Below are positions 25,411 to 34,094 of a stretch of DNA of 64,000 nt, piece by piece. The notes under the pieces are model-generated. The model did not search any database and was not told the origin of the DNA. It saw only the letters and a list, made by a program, of their open reading frames with translations. Position 1 is the stretch's first letter; each line of letters begins with the position of its first letter. The position numbers and the translations under genes were made by a program. The stretch is from Kofleriaceae bacterium (GTDB lineage: Bacteria > Myxococcota_A > Polyangia > Haliangiales > Haliangiaceae): NCBI GenBank assembly GCA_020633495.1, contig JACKDR010000007.1:260120-324119 (forward strand), written 5' to 3'.

Positions 25411-27305
25411 CCGCGGCCCGCCCGGCGCTCCGGATCCACGGCGCGACCCACGTCGGCTCGGTGCGCGAGGCCAACGAGGACGCGATGATCGTCGACGAGC
25501 AGGTCGGCCTGTTCGCGGTCTTCGACGGCATGGGCGGCGCGATGGCCGGCGACGTCGCGTCGCAGAAGGCGCGCGACGTGGTCAAGGAGTACGTGCGGGC
25601 GCGCCGCGGCCAGATGGATCCGCGCGCGATGCTCGACGCCGCGCTCAACGCGGCGTCGGCGGCGGTCCACGGCGAGGCCCAGGTCCGGCGCGACCGTCGC
25701 GGCATGGGCACGACCGCGGTGGTGTGCCTGCTGCTCGACGACCGGCGCGCGCTGATCGCGCACGTCGGCGACAGCCGCGCCTACCTGCTGCGCGGCGGCC
25801 GGCTCAACCAGCTGACCCGCGACCACACCGTCGTCGCCGAGCTGCTGGCGCAGAACGCGATCACCCCCGAGGAGGCCGAGGTCCACGCCTACCGCAGCGT
25901 GCTGTCGCGCAACCTCGGCGCCAAGCCCGACACCCGGGTCGACATCACCGAGATCGAGCTGACCCGCGGCGATCGCCTGCTGCTGTGCTCCGACGGCCTC
26001 TACGGCTTCGCCTCGACCGAGGCGGTGCAGCAGCTGCTGGGCTCGACCGACGCCCCCGAGCAGGTCGCCCGCGATCTGATCGAGCTGGCGCTGCGCGGCG
26101 GCGGCGGCGACAACGTCACGGTCGTCGTCCTCGAGGCCGGCGCCGCCGCGGTGCCGCGGACGACCCAGCTGATGCGGACCTCGGGGTCGGTGTCGTGGTG
26201 GGCGCGCCGCGAGCGGTTCTTCGAGGCGGCTCGCGCCGCCGGGGTCGCGCAGAACCCGATCTGCGCGGTGCTGTCGCCGGCCGAGGCCATCGAGATCGTC
26301 GCCGGCAACTTCGTCGAGGCGCTGTTCCACGATCTCGAGAAGGCCACGACCGTCAACGTCTGGACCTACGCCGAGAACCTGGCCCACGGCTGGCTCGATC
26401 GCGGCGGCGCGTGGGCGCCGCTGCGGCTGATCCTCGACATCCTCCACCACGCCTGCGGCCAGGTCGTCGCCGACGTCCGCCGCGACGACGCCGACCTCGC
26501 GCTGCTGATCGAGGCCGCGGTGACCCGCGAGCTGACGGTGTGCGAGATGGCGGTGGGCGGCGTCCTCGGCGAGCAGCTGCGCGCCGTCGACGCCGCGCTG
26601 CTCAAGCTGTACGCCGAGCGCCAGGTCGCCAGCGAGGCCCGGGCCCCCGGCGACGGCGCGCGGCCGTTCGTCGAGCAGCCGACGATGCCGTTCCTGCGCA
26701 ACGATCGCGCGCCCGAGCCGGCCGGCCCCGAGGTCCGCCCGGTGCTCGACGCCGCGCTGCGGGTCGCGGTCGGCCGCGGCGGCGACGCCGCGCTGCACGA
26801 CCTCTTGACCCGGCTGCACCGCCTCGCCGTCGACGCGTCGCCGCCGGCCGCGGTCACGGTCCAGGCCCGCGAGCTGTTCGGCGTCCGCCAGCTCGAGGAG
26901 CGCGCGATCGCGCCGGTGTTCGACGCCCTCGACCGGGCGCGTCGCGCCCTGGTCGACGCGATCAGCGCCGGCACCGCGCCGCCGTCGGCCAAGGTCGCGG
27001 CGGTGCGGCAGCTGGCGTCGGCGTCGCACGGCCTGGCGGCGTCGATGGCCGGGCTGGTGGTCGAGGCCGCGCAGCCAGGCGCCCACAAGCTGCGCGAGGT
27101 CGTGCGCGAGACCGCCGCGCTGCGCGCCAAGGTCGGCAAGACCGAGGCCCGGGTCGCCGAGCTCGAGCGCCGGTTCGCCACCGTCTACGATCCGCTGGCC
27201 GGCAAGATCGCGATGGACCAGGCGATCGCCGACGTCGGGCCGTCGCGCCCGAGCGCGCCCGGCATCCTGGCGCGCCGCCGCCCCGGCCGGGAGACCCAGC
27301 GATGA
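25407..27305 (+). CDS. PP2C-type protein phosphatase with long helical tail
   Basis: A 632-residue cytoplasmic Ser/Thr phosphatase. Residues 1-250 are a complete PP2C (Stp1-like) domain: Asp25 in REANEDA, Asp40 in FDGMGG, GTTAVVCLL, HVGDSRAYLLR, LLLCSDGLYGF and GGGDNVTVVVLE. The remaining 380 residues have no known domain: a helical block (EAIEIVAGNFVEALFHDLEK to MAVGGVLGEQL), a second helical block and a final coiled coil (about 570-610). GTG start, coupled at both ends to its neighbours. It probably reverses Ser/Thr kinase action, with the tail giving input or partner binding. Confidence 0.88.
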   Translation: MTAARPALRIHGATHVGSVREANEDAMIVDEQVGLFAVFDGMGGAMAGDVASQKARDVVKEYVRARRGQMDPRAMLDAALNAASAAVHGEAQVRRDRRGMGTTAVVCLLLDDRRALIAHVGDSRAYLLRGGRLNQLTRDHTVVAELLAQNAITPEEAEVHAYRSVLSRNLGAKPDTRVDITEIELTRGDRLLLCSDGLYGFASTEAVQQLLGSTDAPEQVARDLIELALRGGGGDNVTVVVLEAGAAAVPRTTQLMRTSGSVSWWARRERFFEAARAAGVAQNPICAVLSPAEAIEIVAGNFVEALFHDLEKATTVNVWTYAENLAHGWLDRGGAWAPLRLILDILHHACGQVVADVRRDDADLALLIEAAVTRELTVCEMAVGGVLGEQLRAVDAALLKLYAERQVASEARAPGDGARPFVEQPTMPFLRNDRAPEPAGPEVRPVLDAALRVAVGRGGDAALHDLLTRLHRLAVDASPPAAVTVQARELFGVRQLEERAIAPVFDALDRARRALVDAISAGTAPPSAKVAAVRQLASASHGLAASMAGLVVEAAQPGAHKLREVVRETAALRAKVGKTEARVAELERRFATVYDPLAGKIAMDQAIADVGPSRPSAPGILARRRPGRETQR

Positions 27306-27793
27306 CCGAGCTCGCCGATCGCATCAACGTGCTCCGCGACGAGGTCCTCGACACCGTCGAGCAGGGCGATCGCGACCTGCCGGGCGCCGAGGTCTTCGAG
27401 GCCGTGGTCCGCCAGCTGGCGGCGCTCGGCGACTCGTCGGGCCACGCCGGCATCGACCTGACCCTGCACGACGCGATCGCGCGGCGGCTGGCCTGGGGCG
27501 ACACCGAGGAGGCCGTGCTCGGCGACGCCGACCGGGTCTTCGAGCGGCTGGTCAAGGCGGTGCAGCGCGCGCTGCGCGACCCCGACGATCAGATCGCCGT
27601 GCTCGAGACCGCGTCCGACGTCCTGACCGCGGCGGCGCGGATCGTCGCGCTGTCGGCGGTGGGCCGCGCCGGGCGCGATCGCTCGGCGCGGCTGCGCGAG
27701 GAGCTGGCGCAGCGCCGGCTGCGCGAGGCCCTGACCGAGCAGCAGACGACCCTGGCGCGCCTCGAGCAGGAGCTCAAGGACTCGGGGCTGTAG
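27302..27793 (+). CDS. Helical/coiled-coil protein of PP2C operon
   Basis: A 163-residue soluble helical protein with no family that I recognise. The last 50 residues form a charged coiled coil (SARLREELAQRRLREALTEQ). Its ATG overlaps the PP2C stop (ATGA), so the three genes are translationally coupled. Its 3' end overlaps the 3' end of the convergent PilZ gene by 20 bases. It may be a substrate or adaptor for the phosphatase, which is inference from position alone. Confidence 0.65.
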   Translation: MTELADRINVLRDEVLDTVEQGDRDLPGAEVFEAVVRQLAALGDSSGHAGIDLTLHDAIARRLAWGDTEEAVLGDADRVFERLVKAVQRALRDPDDQIAVLETASDVLTAAARIVALSAVGRAGRDRSARLREELAQRRLREALTEQQTTLARLEQELKDSGL

Positions 27794-28481
27794 CCGCCGG
27801 CAGCGCGATGTCGGCGGTCAGCGCGTCGAGCAGGGCGTCGAGGCCGGCCTCTCGATCGACGAAGCGGTGGACGAGGTTGGGCTCGACCTCGGGGGCGTGA
27901 TCGATGGCGCCGCGCACGATCCGGCGCGCCGACGGCTGGCTCTGCCGGGCCGCGGCCAGGATGGGCTGCCAGCGCTCGTCGGCGGCGTCGTGCTCGGCGA
28001 TGACGGCGTCGAGCCGGACGCCGGTGAGCGCCTCGCGGGTGGTGTCGAGATCGCCGGCGAAGCGGACGTCCCAGCCGCTGGTCACGTACAGGGCGAGCGC
28101 GCCGCGCTGGCGCTGGTCGTCGCCGACCACCAGGATGCGGAGCCGGCGGGCCGGCTTGTCGCTGCCGCCGCCGCTGCGCCGCGCGATCGACGCCACCAGC
28201 GCGCTCCACTCGGCGGGCGGGTCGAGGACCCGCAGGCCCAGGCCGGCGCCGGCGCCGGCGTGCAGCCGGGTCACCTCGGCGACGACCTCGACGACCGCGC
28301 CGCGCGCCATGTCCATCAGGGACACGACCAGGCGGGTGCCGGGATCGAAGACGGTGGCGGTCTCGAGCGACATCCCGACGTCGGAGACGTCACGGGTCTG
28401 GCACACCGCCATCTCGCCGCCGATCATCGGGGTCACCGTGACCGTCAGCTGGGCGCGGAAGCGGGGTGCGCGTCGCGACAC
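27774..28481 (-). CDS. PilZ domain protein with pseudo-receiver
   Basis: A 235-residue protein. Residues 1-105 look like a PilZ domain (RRAPRF at the start, TRDVSDVGMSLET later), although the usual RxxxR and D/NxSxxG motifs are only partly kept (DVSDVGMS fits). Residues 115-225 look like a receiver (ILVVGDDQRQRGAL), but the phospho-acceptor region reads DAVIAEHDAAD, so the normal Asp is not in place. It is likely a c-di-GMP-linked or protein-binding output without phosphorylation. Confidence 0.75.
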   Translation of the reverse strand: MSRRAPRFRAQLTVTVTPMIGGEMAVCQTRDVSDVGMSLETATVFDPGTRLVVSLMDMARGAVVEVVAEVTRLHAGAGAGLGLRVLDPPAEWSALVASIARRSGGGSDKPARRLRILVVGDDQRQRGALALYVTSGWDVRFAGDLDTTREALTGVRLDAVIAEHDAADERWQPILAAARQSQPSARRIVRGAIDHAPEVEPNLVHRFVDREAGLDALLDALTADIALPAATAPSP

Positions 28482-28573
28482 GACTTCACTTCATATCACG
28501 CGGGTGCGGCCCCGGTCACGCCAGGGTCCGCGGCGATTGACGGCGCGGCCGGCGCCGCGCAACCCTCCGCCCC

Positions 28574-29083
28574 ATGCCGAGAGCCCCCGTCGCCGCCTGC
28601 GCCGCGCTCGTCGTCGCGGCCACCCTGGCGCCACCGTCTGCCGCGCGCGGCGACGGCGGCGTCGACTACTTCGGTAAGCGCGACACCACGAGCGTGACCT
28701 ACCGGCGCGCCAAGCCGCGCACCCTGAACCAGCGCCTGACCATCGGCGGCCTGGCGGCCGGGGCGGTGCTGTCGCTGGGCGTCGGCGTCTACTTCCACCT
28801 CGACTCGCGCGACGCCGCCGACGAGGTCTCGGCCGATCACGGCGTCGTCGGCACCTGGACCGACGCCCGCCAGGCCACCTACGACCGCGCCGGGTCGTCG
28901 GGGACCAAGGCGATCGTCGGCTACGTCCTGGCGGCGCTGTTCACCGGCGGCACGATCGCGGCGACCGTCATGACCCACCCGGGCGACGAGGAGGTCGTGC
29001 TGACCCCGGGGGCGCGGGCCGCGCGCCCGCTGGTCACGCCGGTCGCCGGCGGCGCGGTGGTCGGGGGGGCGTGGTCGTGGTGA
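28574..29083 (+). CDS. Exported membrane protein of unknown function
   Basis: A 169-residue protein with a signal peptide (to about residue 25) and two hydrophobic helices (LTIGGLAAGAVLSLGVGVYF and AIVGYVLAALFTGGTIAATV). No family recognised. It overlaps the start of the next lipoprotein gene, so the two are probably cotranscribed. Confidence 0.6.
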   Translation: MPRAPVAACAALVVAATLAPPSAARGDGGVDYFGKRDTTSVTYRRAKPRTLNQRLTIGGLAAGAVLSLGVGVYFHLDSRDAADEVSADHGVVGTWTDARQATYDRAGSSGTKAIVGYVLAALFTGGTIAATVMTHPGDEEVVLTPGARAARPLVTPVAGGAVVGGAWSW

Positions 29084-29694
29084 GGCGCGCCGACGCCGTG
29101 GCCGCGGCGCTGATCCTGACCCTGGCGGTCACCGCCGGCGCCGCGACCGGCTGCTCGCCCGAGGTCGGCAGCGGCACCTACCACTGCGGCCCCGACCGGT
29201 CCTGCCCCGACGACCTGCGCTGCGACGAGGTCTCGACGCTGTGTGTCTTCCCGGAGCTCGTCGAGTCGTTCGACTGCGGCGAGAACGGCAACGTCCACGA
29301 GGACGACGACGCGCCGGCGCGCGCGTTCGACGTCGGCGTCGCCGGCTGCGGCCAGGCCACCGTGCAGCAGAGCGGCTGCATCGACAACGCCGGCGACGTC
29401 GACTACCTGCGGCTGACCACGCCGGTGGGCTGCGACGGCACGCTGTCGGTGACGGCGCGGGCGCCGGTGGCGTTCATGCCGGTCACCGTCGAGATCGTCG
29501 CCGACGACGGCACCACCGTGCTGGGCGACGGCACCGTGTGCGAGGACCTCGACGATCAGGGTCGCGAGTGGACCTGCGCGACCGCGCCGGTGACCGGCGC
29601 GACCGGCTACCTGGTGCGCGTGCGCGGCGCCGGCGTCGGCCAGGACTGCGACGGCGCCTGCGCCTACAACCGCTACACGCTGGCGATCGACTGA
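29071..29694 (+). CDS. Cys-containing lipoprotein of unknown function
   Basis: A 207-residue lipoprotein (signal ends GAATGC) with eight or more further cysteines, for example YHCGPDRSCPDDLRCDEVSTLC, which suggests small disulphide-bonded modules. The second half reads like a pre-peptidase C-terminal type beta domain (DNAGDVDYLRLTTPVGCDGTL). Alternative GTG starts exist at 29077 and 29080; the last would overlap the upstream stop as GTGA. The function is unknown. Confidence 0.65.
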   Translation: MVVVRRADAVAAALILTLAVTAGAATGCSPEVGSGTYHCGPDRSCPDDLRCDEVSTLCVFPELVESFDCGENGNVHEDDDAPARAFDVGVAGCGQATVQQSGCIDNAGDVDYLRLTTPVGCDGTLSVTARAPVAFMPVTVEIVADDGTTVLGDGTVCEDLDDQGREWTCATAPVTGATGYLVRVRGAGVGQDCDGACAYNRYTLAID

Positions 29695-29757
29695 GCCGCG
29701 CGTCGGCGCGAGGCGGGCGCGCCGAGCCGCGGCGCGCCCGCGGGTGCCCCCGTCCGG

Positions 29758-31950
29758 GTGGCCGCAGGCGGCGACGGCCGCGTGATATCCTGGGCCGTGC
29801 TCGCGTTCAGCCCGCTGAGCCTGCCGTACTTCGCGGCGGCGGCGTGCCTGGCGACGCTCGGCGTGATCACGATCGTCGTGCGCGGCGACGTGCTGGCGCG
29901 GCTGGCGATCCTGATGATGGTCGCGGCGCTGCTGCCGTGGTCGCTGGCCTTCGGGCTGGTCGGCTGCACCCAGGACCCGGTGCTGGCCGAGCAGCTGCTC
30001 CGCCTCGGCCTGGCGCCGTGCAGCCTGATCGGGCCGTGCCTGATGGTCCTGGTGCTGTCGATCAGCGGCCGCTTCGACGACCACCGCCTGCTCAGCGCGG
30101 TCGCGTTCGCCGCCGGGCTGACCGCCGCGATCCTGTGCTGGGCGACCGACTGGGTGGTCGCCGGCGTGCGGCCGACGCCGTCGGGGTTCCTGTTCATCCG
30201 CTCGGGCTGGATGCAGTCGCTGCACATCGGCCAGATCCCGGCGTGGGGCATCCTCGGGGTCCTGGTGTCCCGGCGCGGCATGCGCGTCGACCGCAACCAG
30301 AACTGGCGGCTGCACCGCCAGCGCATGATCATCATCGTCGCGCTGTCGCTGATCTCGCTGCTCGACCTGGCGCTGTCGGAGGGCTGGTTCGGGTGGTACC
30401 CGGCGGCGTGGATCGCCGCGGTCGGCGCCAGCCTGGTCGGCATCCACAGCATCTTCCGCGCCGATCTGCTGCGCGCGCGCGGCATCGATCGCGCGGCGGC
30501 GGTCGAGCTGGCGCTGCTGATCGGCGTCACGCTCGTGCTCTACGCCGTGGTCTGGCGCGACAACCGGACCTGGACGACCCGCCCGGTGGCCGCGGCGGTG
30601 TTCTCGGCGCCGCTGCCGATGCTCGGGCTGGTGGCGTCGTGGACGCTGCGCATCCGGCGCCGCCGCGCCGAGCGTACCTCCGACGCCGCGACGCTCGCGC
30701 TCGACGCGTTCTCCGACGAGCTCGAGGACCTCACCGAGGAGCGCCCGGTGGCGGTGCGGCTGCGCGAGCTGCTCGAGGGCCACACCCAGGTGTCGGCGGT
30801 GCGGGTCTGGCTCGCCGGCGACGACGGCGGCCTGGTGCCGGTCGTCCCCGAGGACCTGGCGCCGCTGCGCATCGACGCCCGGATCCGCACCTGGATGGTC
30901 GCCAACCCCGAGCCGCTGGTGGTCGCCGAGCTGGCGGCGATCCGGCTCGGCGGCCTGCGCGGCCTGGCCGAGGACCTGATCGGCGGGCTGGTCGCCGACG
31001 TCGTCGTGCCGCTGTGCGACCGCGAGACCCTGGTCGGCCTCGCGGTCGGCAACCTGCCCGCGTTCCGGGTCCTCAACGACGCCGAGCGCGACTTCGTGCG
31101 CGCCGCCGCGACCACCGCGGCGCGCGGCATGACGTTCGTGGCGCTGACCCGCGAGGCCGGGCACCTCGCCGAGACCCAGCGCGAGGTCGAGGTCGCCGAG
31201 GCGGTGCAGCAGGCGCGCGCCGTCGGCGACACCGTGGTCGACGCCGAGCCGTGGCAGATCCTGGTCCACTACCGGCCGGCGGCGCGGGTCGCCGGCGACG
31301 TCTGGCTGGCGCTGCCGCTGGGCGACGGCAAGGTGCTGGTCTTCGTCGGCGACGTCGTCGGGCGCGGCGTCCCCGCGGCGCTGGTCTCGGCCGCGGTCGG
31401 CGGCGTCTGCGAGGCCGCCGCGGCGATGACCGGGCCGGCGCTCGAGCCGCGGGCGCTGCTCGAGCTGGTGCACCAGACCGTGCGCGACATCGCCGGCGGC
31501 GCCCAGCGGGTCACCGCGTTCGCGGCCGTGCTCGACCACGGCGCCCGCACCGTCCGCTTCGCGTGCGCCGGCCATCGCGGCGCCTACGTCGTGCGCCCGG
31601 TGCCCGGCGAGGCCCGCGCCCGGCTCGACGTCCTGCACGCGCGCGGCACCGCGCTCGGCGAGCCGCAGCCGATGATCGGCGTCGGCGAGCGGCCGCTGGA
31701 GCTCGCCGACGTCGTCGTCGCGTGCAGCGACGGCGTCGTCGAGGTGCGCGCCGCGGTCGGCGAGCCGTGGGGCGAGCGCCGGCTGCAGCGGGTGCTGCGC
31801 GGCCAGGTGCTCGACGCCGGCGATCGCGCGGCGCGGATGATCGTGCAGGCGGCGGTGGCGCACGCCGGTGACGCCCAGGTCCACGACGACATGCTCGTGC
31901 TGGTCGCGCGCGCCGCCGAGGGCCCCGACGTCGAGGGCGCGCCCGCGTGA
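29758..31950 (+). CDS. 7TM-GAF-SpoIIE type membrane phosphatase
   Basis: A protein of about 730 residues. Roughly seven N-terminal membrane helices (about 10-300) resemble the histidine-kinase 7TM sensor module. A GAF-like domain (about 325-460) and a PP2C domain of the SpoIIE/RsbU type (about 490-725) follow, with RVAGDVWLALPL, VGDVVGRGVPAALVSA, CAGHRGAYVV, VACSDGVVEV and HDDMLVLVA. It would dephosphorylate an anti-sigma-antagonist type target at the inner membrane. GTG start; GTG at 29782 or 29797 is also possible as no ribosome site is clear. Its stop overlaps the next start (GTGA). Confidence 0.82.
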   Translation: MAAGGDGRVISWAVLAFSPLSLPYFAAAACLATLGVITIVVRGDVLARLAILMMVAALLPWSLAFGLVGCTQDPVLAEQLLRLGLAPCSLIGPCLMVLVLSISGRFDDHRLLSAVAFAAGLTAAILCWATDWVVAGVRPTPSGFLFIRSGWMQSLHIGQIPAWGILGVLVSRRGMRVDRNQNWRLHRQRMIIIVALSLISLLDLALSEGWFGWYPAAWIAAVGASLVGIHSIFRADLLRARGIDRAAAVELALLIGVTLVLYAVVWRDNRTWTTRPVAAAVFSAPLPMLGLVASWTLRIRRRRAERTSDAATLALDAFSDELEDLTEERPVAVRLRELLEGHTQVSAVRVWLAGDDGGLVPVVPEDLAPLRIDARIRTWMVANPEPLVVAELAAIRLGGLRGLAEDLIGGLVADVVVPLCDRETLVGLAVGNLPAFRVLNDAERDFVRAAATTAARGMTFVALTREAGHLAETQREVEVAEAVQQARAVGDTVVDAEPWQILVHYRPAARVAGDVWLALPLGDGKVLVFVGDVVGRGVPAALVSAAVGGVCEAAAAMTGPALEPRALLELVHQTVRDIAGGAQRVTAFAAVLDHGARTVRFACAGHRGAYVVRPVPGEARARLDVLHARGTALGEPQPMIGVGERPLELADVVVACSDGVVEVRAAVGEPWGERRLQRVLRGQVLDAGDRAARMIVQAAVAHAGDAQVHDDMLVLVARAAEGPDVEGAPA

Positions 31951-32989
31951 GCCGCGGCGGGGGCTGCGCGATCGCGCTGGCGATCGCGCTGGCGGTGATC
32001 GCGCCGGGGTCGGCGCCGGCGTGGGCCGACGGCGACGCGGCCGCGACGGCGGCCGCGGCCGGCGACGATGGTGCCGGCGACGCCGGGGCCGGCGACGACG
32101 CGGCGGCGGCGCCGCCGCACCTGCTGCGGTGGACCGCGCTGATCGGGCTCGGCGGGATCGTCGTCGGCGGCACGCCGCTCTTGTGGACCTACGGCTCGCC
32201 CAAGGTGACGACCTGGACCGTGCCCCTCGCCGTGCTCGGCACCGGCGGGCTCCTGACCGCGGGGGCGGCGGCGCTGTGGGGCGTCACCGGCGGCGCGCGC
32301 CGGGCTGGCGCCGCCGGCGCCGACGCGCCGTGGCAGCTCGAGGCCGGCACCACCTGGGTCGCCGATCCGCTGTTCGCCGAGGCCGCGTACCTGCGGCTCG
32401 CCGGGGCGTGGCGGCGCGGCGGCTCGCGGTGGCGCCGTCGGCGCTGGTCGCGATCGACGGCGACGCCCAGCGCGGCGAGGTCGAGGCGCGCTGGCGGCTG
32501 CGTGGCGCCGCGCCCGGCGCCGGGGTGATCGCCAGCGGCACGCGGCTCGAGCTGCGCGGCGACGCCTTCGCGATCCGGCGCGCCGGCTTCGCGGTCGTGA
32601 CCGGCGAGCTCGGGCTGCGCGGGCGGCTCGATCTCGGCCGCGTCGCGCCCGCGCTCGACGGCGCCTTCGGCGAGGCCGGGGTCGGGCTCGGCCTCGAGGT
32701 GACCCGCTACGACGCCGGCGATCTCGACGCCACCGAGCTGGTGACCGCGCGCTTCGGCCTCGGCCTGTACCTGGGCTGCGGCCAGGGCGAGGCCCTGCTG
32801 TGGTACGAGCACCGTCGCGACGACCTGGCCGGCGGCCTGGCGGCGTGGCGGGCCGCGGGGTTCATCGGCCGCGCCGGGCTCACCGGCGCGTGGTCGCTGA
32901 CGCCGCGGTGGGCGATCGCCGCCGAGGTCCAGGCCGGCTCGGCCTGGGTGACGACGCTGGCGGTGCGCCGCCGAGGAGGCGCCCGATGA
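31947..32989 (+). pseudogene. Exported protein interrupted by a one-base frameshift
   Basis: The gene begins with GTG overlapping the upstream stop. It encodes a signal peptide (CAIALAIALAVIAPGSAPAWA), two membrane helices, and then a beta-rich domain. Near 32400-32430 the protein-like reading passes from frame AYLRLAGAW into the frame of VAPSALVAIDGDAQRGE, which continues to 32989. The shift equals loss of one base. Joined, it would be about 346 residues, like an outer-membrane barrel assembly. The run is GC-rich with no slippery heptamer, so a sequencing indel or real mutation is likelier than programmed frameshifting. No family recognised. Confidence 0.6.
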
Positions 32990-34089
32990 CGACGACGACG
33001 ACGTGGACGACCGTGGTGGTGGCCCTCGCGCTCGGCGGCGCGGCCGCGTGCACGCGCCCCGGCGAGCAGCGCGCGCTCGACGAGGACGCCGTCGGCGTCG
33101 CGTCGTCGCAGGGCGCCACCGTCGAGGTCGTCGACGGCCTCGCCGCGATCCGGGCGCTGACCCCGGGCCACGTCGAGCTGTGGGGCCAGGCGCCGGCGCT
33201 CGAGCTCGACCTCACCGTCGACGCCGCGGCCGCCGGCACCTGGGAGCTGCGCTTCGACAACGCCATGCCCGACGCCGCGCTGGCCGGGCCCGCCGCGGTG
33301 ACGATCGCCGACCTCGGCGGGCCGCGCCCGACGGTGCGGGTCTTCGAGGTCGAGGTCCCGGCCGGGACCCACCGGCTGCGCCTGGCGCCGCCCGACGCCG
33401 ACGACCCGGCGCCGTTCCGGGTCGCGGCGATGGCCGACATCCAGACCGCGCTGCCCGAGGTCGACGACGTCTTCGCGCGGATCGCCGCCGACCCCACGGT
33501 GCGCTTCGTGGTGTCGATGGGCGACCTCACCGAGCGCGGTCACGACGACGAGTACGCGCTGTTCGAGCAGCAGCTCGAGGTCCTCGGCGTCCCGTACTTC
33601 ACGACCCTGGGCAACCACGAGCTGTGGTCGCCGGCGTCGGCGTTCCGCGACCGCTACGGCCGCGCCAGCTTCCAGTTCGTCTTCAAGGACGTCGCGTTCA
33701 CCTTCGCCGACTCCGGCGACGCCGGCATCGACCCGCTGGTCCACCAGTGGATCGACGGCTGGCTGGCCGCGGCTCGCGACCGGGTCCACCTGTTCCTGAC
33801 CCACTTCCCGCCGATCGATCCGTCGGGCAGCCGCGCCGGCGGCTTCCGCAGCCGCCTCGAGGGCCACGATCTGCTCGAGCGCCTGGCCGCCGGCGGCGTC
33901 GACCTGACCCTGTACGGCCACGTCCACACCTACGTGCAGTTCGACAACGCCGGCATCCCCGCGTTCATCTCCGGCGGCGGCGGCGCCCGGCCCGAGCGCT
34001 GGGACGGCATCGGCCGCCACTTCCTGCTCGTCGATCTCGATCCCGAGGCTGGCCGCGTCGCCGACGTCGCGGTGGTCCGGGTCGACTGA
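32986..34089 (+). CDS. Calcineurin-like metallophosphoesterase lipoprotein
   Basis: A 367-residue lipoprotein (LGGAAAC). After an N-terminal beta domain the phosphoesterase core has the metal and catalytic motifs AAMADIQ, SMGDLTERG, TLGNHE, LFLTHFPP and YGHVHTY, although the first motif reads ADI rather than DxH. The substrate is unknown, and the enzyme acts outside the cytoplasm. GAGGAGG lies upstream of the ATG, which overlaps the previous stop. It ends five bases before the convergent LRR gene. Confidence 0.86.
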   Translation: MTTTTTWTTVVVALALGGAAACTRPGEQRALDEDAVGVASSQGATVEVVDGLAAIRALTPGHVELWGQAPALELDLTVDAAAAGTWELRFDNAMPDAALAGPAAVTIADLGGPRPTVRVFEVEVPAGTHRLRLAPPDADDPAPFRVAAMADIQTALPEVDDVFARIAADPTVRFVVSMGDLTERGHDDEYALFEQQLEVLGVPYFTTLGNHELWSPASAFRDRYGRASFQFVFKDVAFTFADSGDAGIDPLVHQWIDGWLAAARDRVHLFLTHFPPIDPSGSRAGGFRSRLEGHDLLERLAAGGVDLTLYGHVHTYVQFDNAGIPAFISGGGGARPERWDGIGRHFLLVDLDPEAGRVADVAVVRVD

Positions 34090-34094
34090 CCGGC

